Positions 31,583 to 42,400 of a stretch of 64,000 bases of DNA are shown piece by piece. The position numbers and the translations under genes were made by a program. Origin of the DNA: Berghia stephanieae (taxonomy: Eukaryota > Mollusca > Gastropoda > Nudibranchia > Aeolidiidae); contig CM067452.1 in assembly GCA_034508935.3 (NCBI GenBank), positions 7,528,019-7,592,018 on the forward strand, given 5' to 3'. The first letter of the stretch is position 1; each line of letters begins with the position of its first letter. The notes beneath the pieces are model-generated. The model was given only the letters and a program-made list of their open reading frames with translations, was not told where the DNA came from and searched no databases.

Positions 31583-31885
31583 GATCATACAAAACTGAGC
31601 CATTCCCATTTTGATTTGGTTGAAAAGATTGTAATATGTACAGTCATTTGCAGATTAAAAAAAACAAAACAAAAAAAAACCCCAAAATAAAACAGTGGAG
31701 ATCCAAATCTTTACATCCCAACAAAAAACAAACGACCATTATAACTTATTGACTTATTTCAGTACATATAATCATAATAACGCACATATTCATATCAATA
31801 TACACAATCATAAAACAGGCATAAATTGAGAAAATGCAATAATAGAAACCCATCTCTTATTCCAATTAAAAAAACAAAACACAAA
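30000..31885. other. Gap: R2 arm and simple sequence
   Basis: Positions 30325-30455 carry one R2 arm pair (AAATGTGGCCAGAAAACTCG, GATTTAAATGACCC). (CAT)n lies near 30660-30685, poly(C) near 31222-31237 and poly(A) at 31549-31580. No gene was recognised. Confidence 0.55.
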
Positions 31886-31889
31886 AAAC

Positions 31890-31948
31890 TTGATCTTTTA
31901 TATAGTGCAATATCTACTAAGCGTGCTCAAAGCGCTTTACAAATACAT
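31890..31948 (-). repeat. SINE A 3'-end fragment
   Basis: TTTTATATAGTGCAATATC then GCGTGCTCAAAGCGCTTTAC; only the terminal 55 bp. Confidence 0.75.
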
Positions 31949-31991
31949 GTGTAATTACCAAGTACAATCCCAATCTAAGGGACACCAAAGG

Positions 31992-32270
31992 CAGACCTAA
32001 CTACTTGAAATATTTTTTTAAATTGTAGTTCTTGGGAGACAGAAACAGTAGTTGCTTTAGTTAGCATTAGAGGTCAGGAATTTACCCTCACAAGGATTAA
32101 AAACCACTTTAAACTTTAAAATCCTTCAAGTTATGTAGTCTGGCATCAACTTCCATTTTCAATCAGTTTTAATGACTTAGAGATGCTCAAGAAGTTATGA
32201 AATTGGAGCCAAAACTTCGTAATTTTATGATTTTTTTCATACTAGTTGGCAGGTCTGCCAAAGGTAAGAA
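31992..32270. repeat. R5 element, candidate MITE
   Basis: CAGACCTAACTACTTGAAAT at the left and TACTAGTTGGCAGGTCTG at the right are imperfect inverted ends, with CCAAAGG directly outside on both sides. Copies or parts occur at 35465-35600, 36050-36135, 37225-37440 and 44925-45170. Confidence 0.6.
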
Positions 32271-32557
32271 TCGTTTTCATAGAAAACTGTGACAGGGGAA
32301 AACAATGATATTGTGTGCATGATGAATTGAACTTTCAACCCATGCAAAATGGCACTGAAATCATGGACAAGTTTTAAATATCAATAATATAATCATATGT
32401 GTGTCCATTAAAAATGTATTTAATTTAACAAATGTGCTGATTTTACTTTAATTAATTTCAAAAACAACAACAAAAATTCATTCAAACTCATTTCAGCTCT
32501 TCAGAATCCAACAATGGTGGATTTAGCAGGGAAATAAAAACACACAAATCTCAATGT

Positions 32558-33335
32558 GTTTGTTTTATAGGGTATCACGGCACTTGCGACACACTATCAC
32601 TATCAGTCAGTGTACTTGGTTTGGGATCACCTAAACGTCTCATCCAGACATAAACAGAAACCCATCAAGGGGATTTGTTTGTTTGTTTGTTGCTTTAGGT
32701 CTCTTCCAACACAATTGAGGTTATATGAGAGACCACTGAAACAAAAAAAAACAAGCAATCTAACAAAAATAGTACAAATGTAAATCAAAATCATAACCTA
32801 AAGATATCATAAGCTAAATTATAAATAACCAAGAACAAACAGGCAGAGGATTTACAGGAAAAAAAATATCTCCTGTCAAAAATACAATCACAAACCAAAG
32901 AAGCAGGATAGGCTAGTAAAGAGAAGAAGAAACGACATCACTGTCGGATCGTACACCCATGCAAACATCATAGGTATATGATTCAAGGGTGATGCTCCCA
33001 TCCAACCACCCGCCCATCAAGAGGAATACACTCAAATGTTTATAACCATAATATATTCAAAACAAAAAAAAATATTATAACATACATAACTAGAGAAATG
33101 ATTTACAAGGAAAAGATATATTACCTCCCAAAACTACAACTATATATTTGACTATTTCCCTTCAAGCCAATGGCACTGGCCAGGGCTGGAACAAAACCAA
33201 GGAATCCCATTCCAAGACAAAGACAGAAAGCAACTTGAAAAACAGATATAGGGGGATAGAAGACAAAGCAAGTGACCTCCTGCCCGCCATGCGAGATAAA
33301 AAGACACCACCCAGCTGCCCACGAAGGGAGGTGTT
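32558..33335 (-). repeat. Retroposon E interrupted by Y
   Basis: E sequence at 32558-32671 (TATAGGGTATCACGGCACTTG) and 33013-33335 (AGGAATACACTCAAATG onward), with Y in between. Removing Y joins the two halves at the usual E sequence. Confidence 0.82.
32672..33012 (-). mobile_element. Retroposon Y, second copy
   Basis: Reverse orientation, about 341 bp, from TTTGTTTGTTTGTTTGTTGC to CCATCCAACCACCCG. The flanking CCCATCAAGGG and CCCATCAAGAG are the target duplication. The body matches 23107-23445 closely. Confidence 0.85.
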
Positions 33336-34027
33336 AGGGATAAGTGAATTACATGCAGTGATTGCAAGTTTTAGATTTTTTGAGTTGATGATGTCACACA
33401 TGTTTGGCAGCCATTCATGGAGAGTTGGTCCATACACATCACAATGATGACTTCTGCTTGTCTCTACTTTCATGTCAATTACAGTACAGGCTATAATTTA
33501 TAAAATCACCCAAGGAAATGCAGGAAGATAGAACTTGATGATAAAGACTGAACATAGGCTTGTTTCAAGCCAGCCAGAGCTCTCTGACCTCATTTAAAGC
33601 CTCTTTGAAGACAAGAGTACTTCCTTCAGTTTTCTGTGAGTAGTTTTATTGAATTATATAAATATATGAATGAATGCATGTGCATATCTCTGTCTTTGTA
33701 TTAGCGCATCCAAGCTATTTTTGGTGGAAAGGGGCACTATAGAAATTACCATCAATAATATTAATTACTTGATAATTACTGGACATTGGCTTCTTTCAAG
33801 CCAGCCAGAATTCTAAAACTGGATAAAAGATTGAGCAGTGGCTTGTTTTAAGCCAGCCAAAGTTCTATACACACAGAGTTTGAAAAACAGCCATGGTCTC
33901 GATAAAAGTTAGAGATCCAAGTACAAGATTTTATAACAATCAACAAGCAAAAGGATTTAAATGACTACCGTTACAAATATGTACACATGTCATCCAATAT
34001 CAAATGTAACTCAAATAATCTTAATGA

Positions 34028-34052
34028 AGGGGGGGGGGGGGGGGGGGGGGGG
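34028..34052. repeat. Poly(G) tract
   Basis: About 25 uninterrupted guanines. Confidence 0.95.
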
Positions 34053-34151
34053 ACAAAAACATTCATCATCACAAACACATAAGTCAAAGTCAAAGTAATT
34101 TCAGAAGTTTAAACTGAATGGCACATGCCGACAACAAGGAGAAACTACCTG

Positions 34152-34630
34152 TCTGTCATCTGCATTTTTTGCCAAATTGGGACCTAAAATTTGCCACAAA
34201 AAACCCCAAATGTGCCAAGAAATTTGCCAAAAAGACCACAATTTGCCAAAAAACTTGCCGCATTTTGGGTCCTTATTTGAAGATTTTTTGACGAAACGAT
34301 CCATGACTGAAGTTGGAAGTGTAAGTGACTCGATTTATTGGACTTGAGAAATGAAATGACTGTGAATAGCGTTGTTACAAAGATTTTAAAGTATCATTAT
34401 CCGTAGAGAGTAGCTTCCCTTAGTTTGGGCCCAGGCAAAGCTGCAACATTTCTCAAGTTTCGCACTGTTTTTTCTCGTTATTTTGTTTTCGCTTCTTTTT
34501 TTCCCCCAAAATTTGCCACGCGATTTGCCAATTTTCCCAAAATTTGCCACGATTTGCCAATTTTGGGAAATTTGCCAAAATTTGCGGATCGCCCTGATAT
34601 TTGCGGCCGCAAAAAATGCAGATGACAGAC
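34152..34630. mobile_element. R7 element with 22-bp inverted ends
   Basis: GTCTGTCATCTGCATTTTTT(GC) at the left; its exact reverse complement GC then AAAAAATGCAGATGACAGAC at the right. The interior is dominated by short TTTGCCA-type words in opposite orientation on the two sides. About 475 bp, non-coding. A related GCGGCCGCAAA-containing stretch is at 27895-28015. Confidence 0.8.
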
Positions 34631-34631
34631 C

Positions 34632-35455
34632 TGTTTGTTTTTAAGGGTTTTACGGCACTGGTGACACATTGATATCATTTCAGCACCAGTAAAACAGGAA
34701 GGAAGAAAACGATATTTTGTGAAAAAAGACTGGAATTACAAATAAAGGTACCCAAGGAAAAGTTATACAAAGAAGAATGCTTCAAATAGGGAACAGATGA
34801 TTCCAAGAGCCCACAATCAAGTGTACTTAGTTTGAGATCACCTAGAAGTCTTATCCAGACAGGATCCCACTACGAGAAATTCCACTCAAATGCTTACAAA
34901 ATATATCTGTTTTGTTTTTGGTTTTAAGAGTTTTACGGCACTCGCAACATATTTAGGTCATATCAGCGCCAGTAAAAAAGAAAGAAAATCGGATAGTAAA
35001 AACATTCTAGATGTACAATTAAAAGGACTTAAGTAAGACAAAGGGAAACTGTTCAAATGGGGAACAGATGAAGATTCCAAGAGCACACAATCCAGTGTAT
35101 GTACTTAGTTTGAATCACCTGAAAGTCTCACCCAGACACCAACACAGGTCCCACTAAGAGGAACACATTAAAATGTTTACAAAGCATATGTTTAAAAAAA
35201 ATAAAATAATAACAGTACATAACAGAGAGATGATTTACACCCAGCAGAATATATCTAAACAGAAAACATAACTAACAGTAGAAGATAATTTACAAGGAAA
35301 AAAAATCATCTCCCAAAACTAAAACTTAACATTTGACTGCCTCCCTCTCAGCTAAGGACTCTGGCAAGGTTCAAGACAAAAGCAAGCAATCCAAGGCTAT
35401 AGGGAAACAGACCTCATGCCTACCGTGGGAAGTCAAAGCCCCCACCGAGAGGCAC
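34632..35455 (-). repeat. Two retroposon E copies in tandem
   Basis: A truncated copy at 34632-34905 and a longer copy at 34915-35455 (GAGTTTTACGGCACTCGCAA to CCCCCACCGAGAGG). Same orientation. Confidence 0.82.
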
Positions 35456-35861
35456 TATAATATTATCAGACTTGCCTACGTGACAATCTAAATAGTTGTA
35501 ATTTTTGGGAGATAAAAATTATAGTTGCTATAGTTCACTTTAAAAATCAACAATTTACCCTCACAAGGATTAAATAACACTTCAAAATCCTTTAAATTAT
35601 CTAGATAGTCGGACTAAAGCTCAGACGTATCTCAATTTATCAAATAAATATATAAAGTGTTGCTATTGGTTCTTGGATGTATATTTTCACATTATTTCAC
35701 ATATATATGTACCGGTATACATTGTCACCATAGATTCTCAACTTTGTGTTTATACATTCTCATGCATGCCACGTCTGTAAAGGAATTTCCATTTTTTTTG
35801 GATGAATGAAGTATATATTATTATTATTTTCAATAAAATAAATAAATAAAAATTAAATTCC

Positions 35862-36047
35862 CTTTATTCATCCCCAAGGGGAAATTTGTCTCTAGGGTCT
35901 ATTCCATGGTAAGACTGGAATAACCCAGGTGTCAGCCGCAGTGCAGCATTGCAAATTGAGCTAGGGTGAGGTGACTTGCTCGAGGCCACACGACGATCGA
36001 ACTTGGTACCTTCTGGGTATGAAGCAAAGGCTGTACCGCTGAGATTT
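35862..36047 (-). repeat. SINE D
   Basis: Minus-strand copy: CCCTTTATTCATCCCCAAGG, GTCAGCCGCAGTGCAGC and GAGGTGACTTGCTCGAGGCC on the plus strand. R5-like sequence follows. Confidence 0.85.
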
Positions 36048-36284
36048 AAAGACTTAGAAATGCTCATGAAGTTCTCAAATTGGATGGAAATTTTCGTAAT
36101 TTTACAAATTTTTCGTAATCGTAGGCAGGTGTGCATTGACATTATAAGTGTATGAAATGCTGATATTGAAGCCAATGCCCTGGACCTGGACAAGAGAGAT
36201 TGGTTTGTCTTCAACTTTAAACAAGGTTGATCTTATCCATTATCAATGGAACACATTTCAGTAAAGAACAGAACATTTGGGACT

Positions 36285-36602
36285 ATGCGGCTATGTGGTC
36301 TAGAGGTATTACACTTGCTTTCGGATTGGAAAGTCCTGGGTTTGAGCCTCGCTTTGCACATATTTGAGTCCTTGGAAAAGGCTCTTTACTCACATTCTCT
36401 CACCATACTCAGGTGTAAAATGAGTAACTTGGCTGTTAACAGCGTTGCCTATTAGGGAAAAAAATTGGAATATATTCTAACAGGCAACATGTCTCGTTTC
36501 TACACGTTACGTGTTGCTGTTGGTCAGGGATCCTTTGTAAAGCACTTTGAGAACTTTGAGCACGTTTAGTGGATATTGCGATATATATAAAAGCTCAAGT
36601 TT
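36285..36602 (+). repeat. SINE A
   Basis: Plus-strand copy: GCGGCTATGTGGTCTAGAGG, GGGTTTGAGCCTCGC, ending GATATATATAAAAGCTCAAG. Confidence 0.9.
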
Positions 36603-36789
36603 TTTTTTGTTTTTGTTTTTTTATCAACAACTACAGAGGTTGACTTTCTATGCAGATTCCACTGATTTCTGGACAAAAAGATTTACATCTCAACGACAAC
36701 TGCTTGACATTTGAGCAATCTTGGAAAAATTGTTTAAAGTCGGACAACCAGGCATGTCTACTATTACGGAAAAGTTGTATTTTTTAAAT

Positions 36790-37212
36790 TTTGAAAAAAA
36801 ATGGTTTTATAACACATTTAGGTCATATCAGCCCCAGTAAAAAAGAAGAAAATGGGATAGTACAAAGTTCTAGAATTACAATTAAAGCACCCAAGAAAAA
36901 GTAAGACAAAGGAGAATTGGATCAAATAGGGAACAGATGTAGATTCCAAGAGCACACTATCAAAGAAATTACACAAGCATAGGTTCCCACTAAGAGGAAC
37001 ACCCTTGAATGTTTACAAATCATACATATGTTAAACAAAACAAAGATAATACAGTGCACAACAGAGAGATGATTTACAAGACAAAAAATATCATCACCCA
37101 AAACTCTAACTATACATTTAGCTGTCTCTATTCCAGCCAGTAATCTCATTCCAAGACAAAGACAGAAAGCATGTTGGAAAACTGCCCACTATGGGAGGTC
37201 AGAAACCCTAAC
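36790..37212 (-). repeat. Retroposon E, internally shortened
   Basis: CATTTAGGTCATATCAGCCC to GGGAGGTCAGAAACCC. The middle (the GTGTACTTAGTTTGAGATC region) is deleted. Confidence 0.8.
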
Positions 37213-37224
37213 CAGGGAAAAGTA

Positions 37225-37440
37225 GTAGAATCACTAAATTTTGGCTACAATTTCAGACTTCAGGAGCATCTCTCGACTTATTGAAAATGAAAGTTGATGC
37301 CAGACTACATAACTTTAAGGATTTTGAAGTGTTATTCGATCCTTGTGTGAGTAAATTGTTGATTTTGAAAGTCAACGGCAGTGACTACAATTTTTGTCTC
37401 CTAAAAATTACGAATTTTTAGATTTTCAAGAAGGCAGTAC
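37225..37440. repeat. R5 element, opposite orientation
   Basis: AATGAAAGTTGATGCCAGAC, TAACTTTAAGGATTTTGAAG and CTCCTAAAAATTACGAAT form the reverse complement of blocks in the 31992 copy. Confidence 0.65.
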
Positions 37441-37510
37441 TATAAACAGCGAAGGAATCTTGTTGTTTAATGTAATGTACTTATGTCGATTATCTATTAT
37501 TCTTGTTTTT

Positions 37511-37622
37511 GGCTGAAGAAGGGCTTTGACCCCGAACCATTCCGTGTTTGTTTGGGGGGTTTTTTTTTGTCCTCAAATTCAAAATTACTTTAACAGTCCA
37601 CAGCTTCTAGCAGCTGAGTATC
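37511..37622 (+). repeat. R6 repeat with hammerhead-like core
   Basis: GGCTGAAGAAGGGCTTTGAC, CCCGAACCATTCC: intact CTGAAGA (CUGANGA), a GGG/CCC stem II and GAA. It ends CCACAGCTTCTAGCAGCTGA as in the 43304 copy. Confidence 0.55.
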
Positions 37623-37875
37623 ACTTTTAAAAAAGTTTGATTAAACATTCTTTAAATCAAACAGCTACCTTAGCTTATATATACAAAAGTTACATAAATA
37701 ATAAAAATAATTATATAAACAACACCCAGATCTATTTTTATATTTTTAACTCTCTTTGAAGGAGAGAAAAAGAAAATAACCCTCTTAAAAAAAATAATTA
37801 TAAATCATTTCTCCCTCTCTCTCTTCCTGAGAGAATTAAATATATTGTTTGGAAGTGTTTCGAGATTTGGCAGGT

Positions 37876-37971
<96 letters not shown>

Positions 37972-38281
37972 TATTTATGAGTGTTGGTGGGTACTTGTAG
38001 GTACGAAAGTGCTCGATAATGGTGGTTAGAGCTAATATATAATGTAAATTTTCACTCACATTTTTTGCCGAGACGACTCGTTTCTGTGTTTTTCCTTTAG
38101 TTCACACTTCTTCAGTCGGCATAATCCATTCTGTCATGTCCGTAGAAAACTCCAAACTCTGGAGAGTTTGGAGTTTTCTACGGACATGACAGAATGGATT
38201 ATGCCCACTGAAGAAGTGTGAACTAAAGGAAAAACACAGAAACGAGTCGTCTCTGCAAAAAATGTGAGTGAAAATTTACAT

Positions 38282-38335
<54 letters not shown>

Positions 38336-38339
38336 TTAG

Positions 38340-38340
<1 letters not shown>
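37876..38340. repeat. Hairpin H5: 125-bp arms in (AT)n
   Basis: Arms of about 125 bp (38036-38160 and 38163-38287) are near-exact reverse complements with only a two-base centre (CTCT, GG, AGAG). (AT)n lies on both sides (37876-37970 and 38281-38328). The outer spacer GTAGGTACGAAAGTGCTCG is shared with the H1 flank at 15420-15445, so the two are relatives. Confidence 0.92.
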
Positions 38341-38488
<148 letters not shown>

Positions 38489-38531
38489 ATTTCACCAAAA
38501 GCATTATCAAACAAGACGTGTCAATCTCTTA

Positions 38532-38869
38532 CTATTTTGACCCATTTTCCCCACAACTTCCATCTTCATCTGAATCTGGACATTCTTCAGAACTTGAAAT
38601 TTCTTTTTCTGAATCAAAATCAGGCTTGTCATCATCTTTATCATCATCATCATCATCATCACAACGGCTTTCAGAGCCTGAGTGATAACTGCTACTTCCA
38701 ACACGAATTTTGTCATTTTTGAAACCAGCAGATTTTGGTGGTTCTTTCAAGGGGATGGCAGGCAATATTTTGGTGTAAGCTCCATGTCTGGTATGCAGTA
38801 CAACCTGATTAGCGGATGGGGATGGGGTCGTTGTCTCCTCGACAGACCCGTGGATTATCTCCCTCTGTT
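38532..38869 (-). CDS. ZNF800-type gene, third coding-like frame (acidic C terminus)
   Basis: On the minus strand an open frame downstream of the second one reads REIIHGSVEETTTPSPSANQ, later AIPLKEPPKSAGFKNDKIRV, and ends in an acidic tail with seven aspartates in a row (encoded by CAT-type repeats) and a stop at 38532. It has no good start codon of its own and its frame is -1 relative to the frame that stops at 38855. It is best explained as the continuation of the same protein after one lost base, real or an assembly slip. No slippery heptamer was seen at this second junction. Confidence 0.5.
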
Positions 38870-39459
38870 ATAAGGAGAGGTGTCGAATACTCTCGGTGAC
38901 TTCCTGGTTGATATGTTGAAAGGCAAAGGAGTTCTCTTTGAAGAAGAGTTACTTGATCCTGAATTACTGACAGCTGAAGAAGTGGATGTTATGCTTTTCA
39001 CTGACATATCCTCGTCGTCTGACTTTGAAACAGATGCAGTCGACTGAAGCAAATGGGATCTTTTCTCAGAGGAAACAGGAGCAGGGTTTATTTCGGAATT
39101 ACCAAAACTGGTAGGGATGCTTTGCGGTAACCTTGGCATTCTTGGAACCAAATGAGAGACAATAAGTCTCCGAGACTGGATCATTTTGTCTTTGTCATTG
39201 TGACTATCAGTAGAACTACTAGAGGGGGAAGTTTTTTCCTTTTTCGAAGAACCAGAAATGGCATCTAGTTTATTTTCATTTTGTTGCTTTGTCGGCGATG
39301 ATTGACTGGAGGAGCAAGTCCTCTCTAATTTCCTTTCGGGAAGGCGGGGGTGCTTGTGTGCGTTGTGGTTTTTGTAGATGTTGTCTTTCTCTTCTTCTTG
39401 TAACTGCTGACTTTTGGCTTTTATAGTTTGACTTTTCTTTAGAGTCAAAGCCTCAGAAC
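38855..39459 (-). CDS. ZNF800-type gene, second coding-like frame
   Basis: Open frame directly downstream of and -1 to the main ZNF800-type frame. About 200 residues, rich in Ser, Lys and Pro (LTLKKSQTIKAKSQQLQEEE at its start, TSPYNRGR at its end). It has no convincing start, because upstream of about 39500 this frame is closed. It would be entered if the ribosome shifts back one base at A AAA AAG (39466-39460), or if one base is missing from the sequence. The composition is like the disordered linkers of the main frame, which supports one continuous protein. Confidence 0.55.
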
Positions 39460-42400
39460 CTTTTTTAGAAAGATCGATATCAAGCTGCCTATCGACTGGT
39501 TCCTATGCAATTTATTTCCTTTGTTGAAGTGGCTGCGATTGATATGTATACAACACTCTGACCTAAAAAAGCAGTTAAAGCTGCAAAGCTTGCACTGGAA
39601 ACGACTCCATCGTAAATGTTTTCTGACAACATGAGTTTTGAGAGCAGTCTTGGAACTGAAAGTTGTACCACATTTTCGACACTTAAACTTTTTCATATTC
39701 ATAAATTTTTCAGCTTTTGAAAGATTATAGCATTCTAATTTATTATTATTGGATACAAAAATTTTACTAGATCTTCTTTTCCTTTGAAATACAGTGTTAT
39801 CTACATCTGATCCATGTCCATTTAGTTCAGGGGCACTGAGAACAGTATTTTGACGTTTGGATGAAATAATTTCATTACTTTCAGCATCCAAATATCTCGC
39901 CCTCTTTTCAGAAGAAGAAGACTCAGCTCTGACCGTGTGTTGAATCTTTTGCAGCATTGCGATTGCTTCAAGATTTCTACTGGGAACTTTTCTCTTCCTT
40001 TTTGGTCTCTCTTGGACGGGTGATTTTTTATCAACACCGACACCGTCTTTTTGTGGCAAATTTTTGTCTAGTTTAGTATCACCACAGTCAGGCTTAGCCA
40101 GCGCATTACAGTCAGATATATCCAAATCCCCTCTGGATCTAGTTCTTGTAAGGGAGGATTCAGAAATAACATTAGAAGAAGCACCGTCTTTCTGTTCATT
40201 TTTGACATTTCTCAAAAAAGACGGAGACATCTCATCCTGGAGCGAGCTAAAAATATTTCTCCTGGGTGTCAGAGAATGTCCAGAGTCTTCAGCTTTGAGT
40301 TTTACAGGAGACAAATCCTTGCATTGCCTGAGTGATACTTTCAAATTGCGTGATACGACTTCAGGCGGGCTAGAGTGGCTAGAGTCCTTGAGCCTTGACA
40401 ATTTCTCAGATGCTTCCTCTACGTCAATCTGATCCTTTTTAGCAGAGGTAGCAACTCTCATGGTTTGCGAATTTATGGCGGTTTTGTGTGCATTGCTACT
40501 AGATGGACTGACAGCCCTGGTGTCTCTGACCTTACTTCTTGTAGAGCTCAATTGATTTACAGAATTATCAACACACATGTCTTTTACAATCTTACTGTCA
40601 TTTTCACTTCCACATAATATATCAATTTTACCACTGCAGACAATGATATGTTTTTCATAAGTTGACTTACGACCAAATAGCCGTGAACATTTAGGGCAAG
40701 TTTGCATTTGCATGCCGATGTCCTTGAATGATTTTGCTTCTTCACCGGGTCTTGCTTTGTTGCTGGCTGACTGACAAGCAAGACTAAATGACTTTTTATG
40801 TTGGAGCTCAGATTCACATGATTTTGTTTGCTTAGCTTTCTCATTCTCCATTTTATTTGAAATTTCAGGACGGTCCACCGATTCTTTTGAGACTGGCTTT
40901 TCTGATTTATGATATTTCCCATTCAAGGCTGGGTCTCTTTTGGCGGATACTTTCTTGCCTTTTGTAATAGAAGAGAAAATAAATGGAGCATTTCCAATCC
41001 TTCTGCTGATAAACTTATCCTTGTACCTGGAACTCTGACGAGTACCCAGTTTGACTCCCGTCCTTGTAGACGATTCTTGAGACGGAGAAGCTTTAGAAAA
41101 AGCTTTGGCTTTCAACATCTGGTTCATCTCGTCAACTTCTTTTTTGGTTTTATTGTGATTGATTCGCAAATGTCGTGTCAAAGTAGTATAGTAGTAGTAC
41201 ACGTTAGAACAAAGGGGACACGGATAGAACATTGTTTTCACAGAATGATGTGTTTTCATGTGAAACTGCAGACTTTTCCTAGAACTAAATATACCTTGAC
41301 ACCCTGAACATATCAAAGACCTTTTGGATTTTCCAGTAATTTTCTCATGGTCGCCATCATCGTCAACCTCTTCTCCACTATCATCCGAACTAACAGAATA
41401 ATAGGATTGGGGCCCGTTATTTTTAGACACAGTCAGACTGTTGACTTTTTTATGTAAATCGTCTTTGAAATGTTGGCCTCTTAGCTCAAACACATCCTTA
41501 TCTTTACCTGTTTTCACATCACAACTGAGAGAAGTCCCTCTACTCTTCGCTCCAATAAGATCCCTATTATTGTCATTCAGAGCAGACATTGAAGAATTTG
41601 AGTCATCTTTTAAAGAGTCTGGCTTCAAATCTTTAATGACTTGACTGTGCTGGTTCTCCTGACTTTTACCCTTGGACTTATTCCGAATAACTTTCAACTC
41701 TTGAATCAACCGGTCGGTCAGTTCATCGCATTTTTTACTGGTAGCTTTGTTATTGTGTGTTGAAGACCTGTTGCGTAAACGTTTTTCATTATTGTTGCTA
41801 TTATTACTTAAACTATTTACTCTTTTCTTTCCTGCTCCTGCCTTCCGTCTGTTAGAGGAAACAGTTTGCTCTGCGGACCTATTAGACTTGACATCGCTGT
41901 CCGTCTCATCATTCTGAACTCTGTCGTGTATATTCACAGAAGTTGTTTTGACATCAACGAAAACAGCGTTTGAATTGGTCGGGATTTCTCTTGGCCGAAG
42001 ACTTGTTATTCTAGTGTGATCCTTCTGGTGACGGAGCTTGGCAGCGGCATTGGTGTACACTTGGAAGGCAAAAGAGTTACCGATTTCTCCAGCACGAATT
42101 TGCTGAAGAGTGTCGTCCAAATTTGGGCGCGATGAAGAAGAAGATGATTGTGCTTTGGCTATTTCAGATTCGTCGACTGCCTGAGGTTGAACTATAATGA
42201 CTCTCTCATCAGGAGATTCTCCTATAGTAAAATGATTTAGTTCTGCGACAGACTTAGAACAAAATCGGCGTTTGTGTGAGATAAAATTAGGCAGATCTCG
42301 GAATAATGCACGGCACACTTTACATTCAAAGATGATGTCACATTCACTCAAGAGAAGGTTTCTCAGCTCAGGGCTTCCATAATGGATACTGTTCAGTATT

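Noticed and set aside
33148-33473. Short overlapping frames of about 100 residues in both directions
   Set aside because: They lie in retroposon E sequence and have no recognisable domain; the corresponding frames are not open in other E copies.
40064-40432. 122-residue plus-strand frame and others opposite the zinc-finger gene
   Set aside because: Shadows of the ZNF800-type reading frame, which has clear C2H2 motifs.
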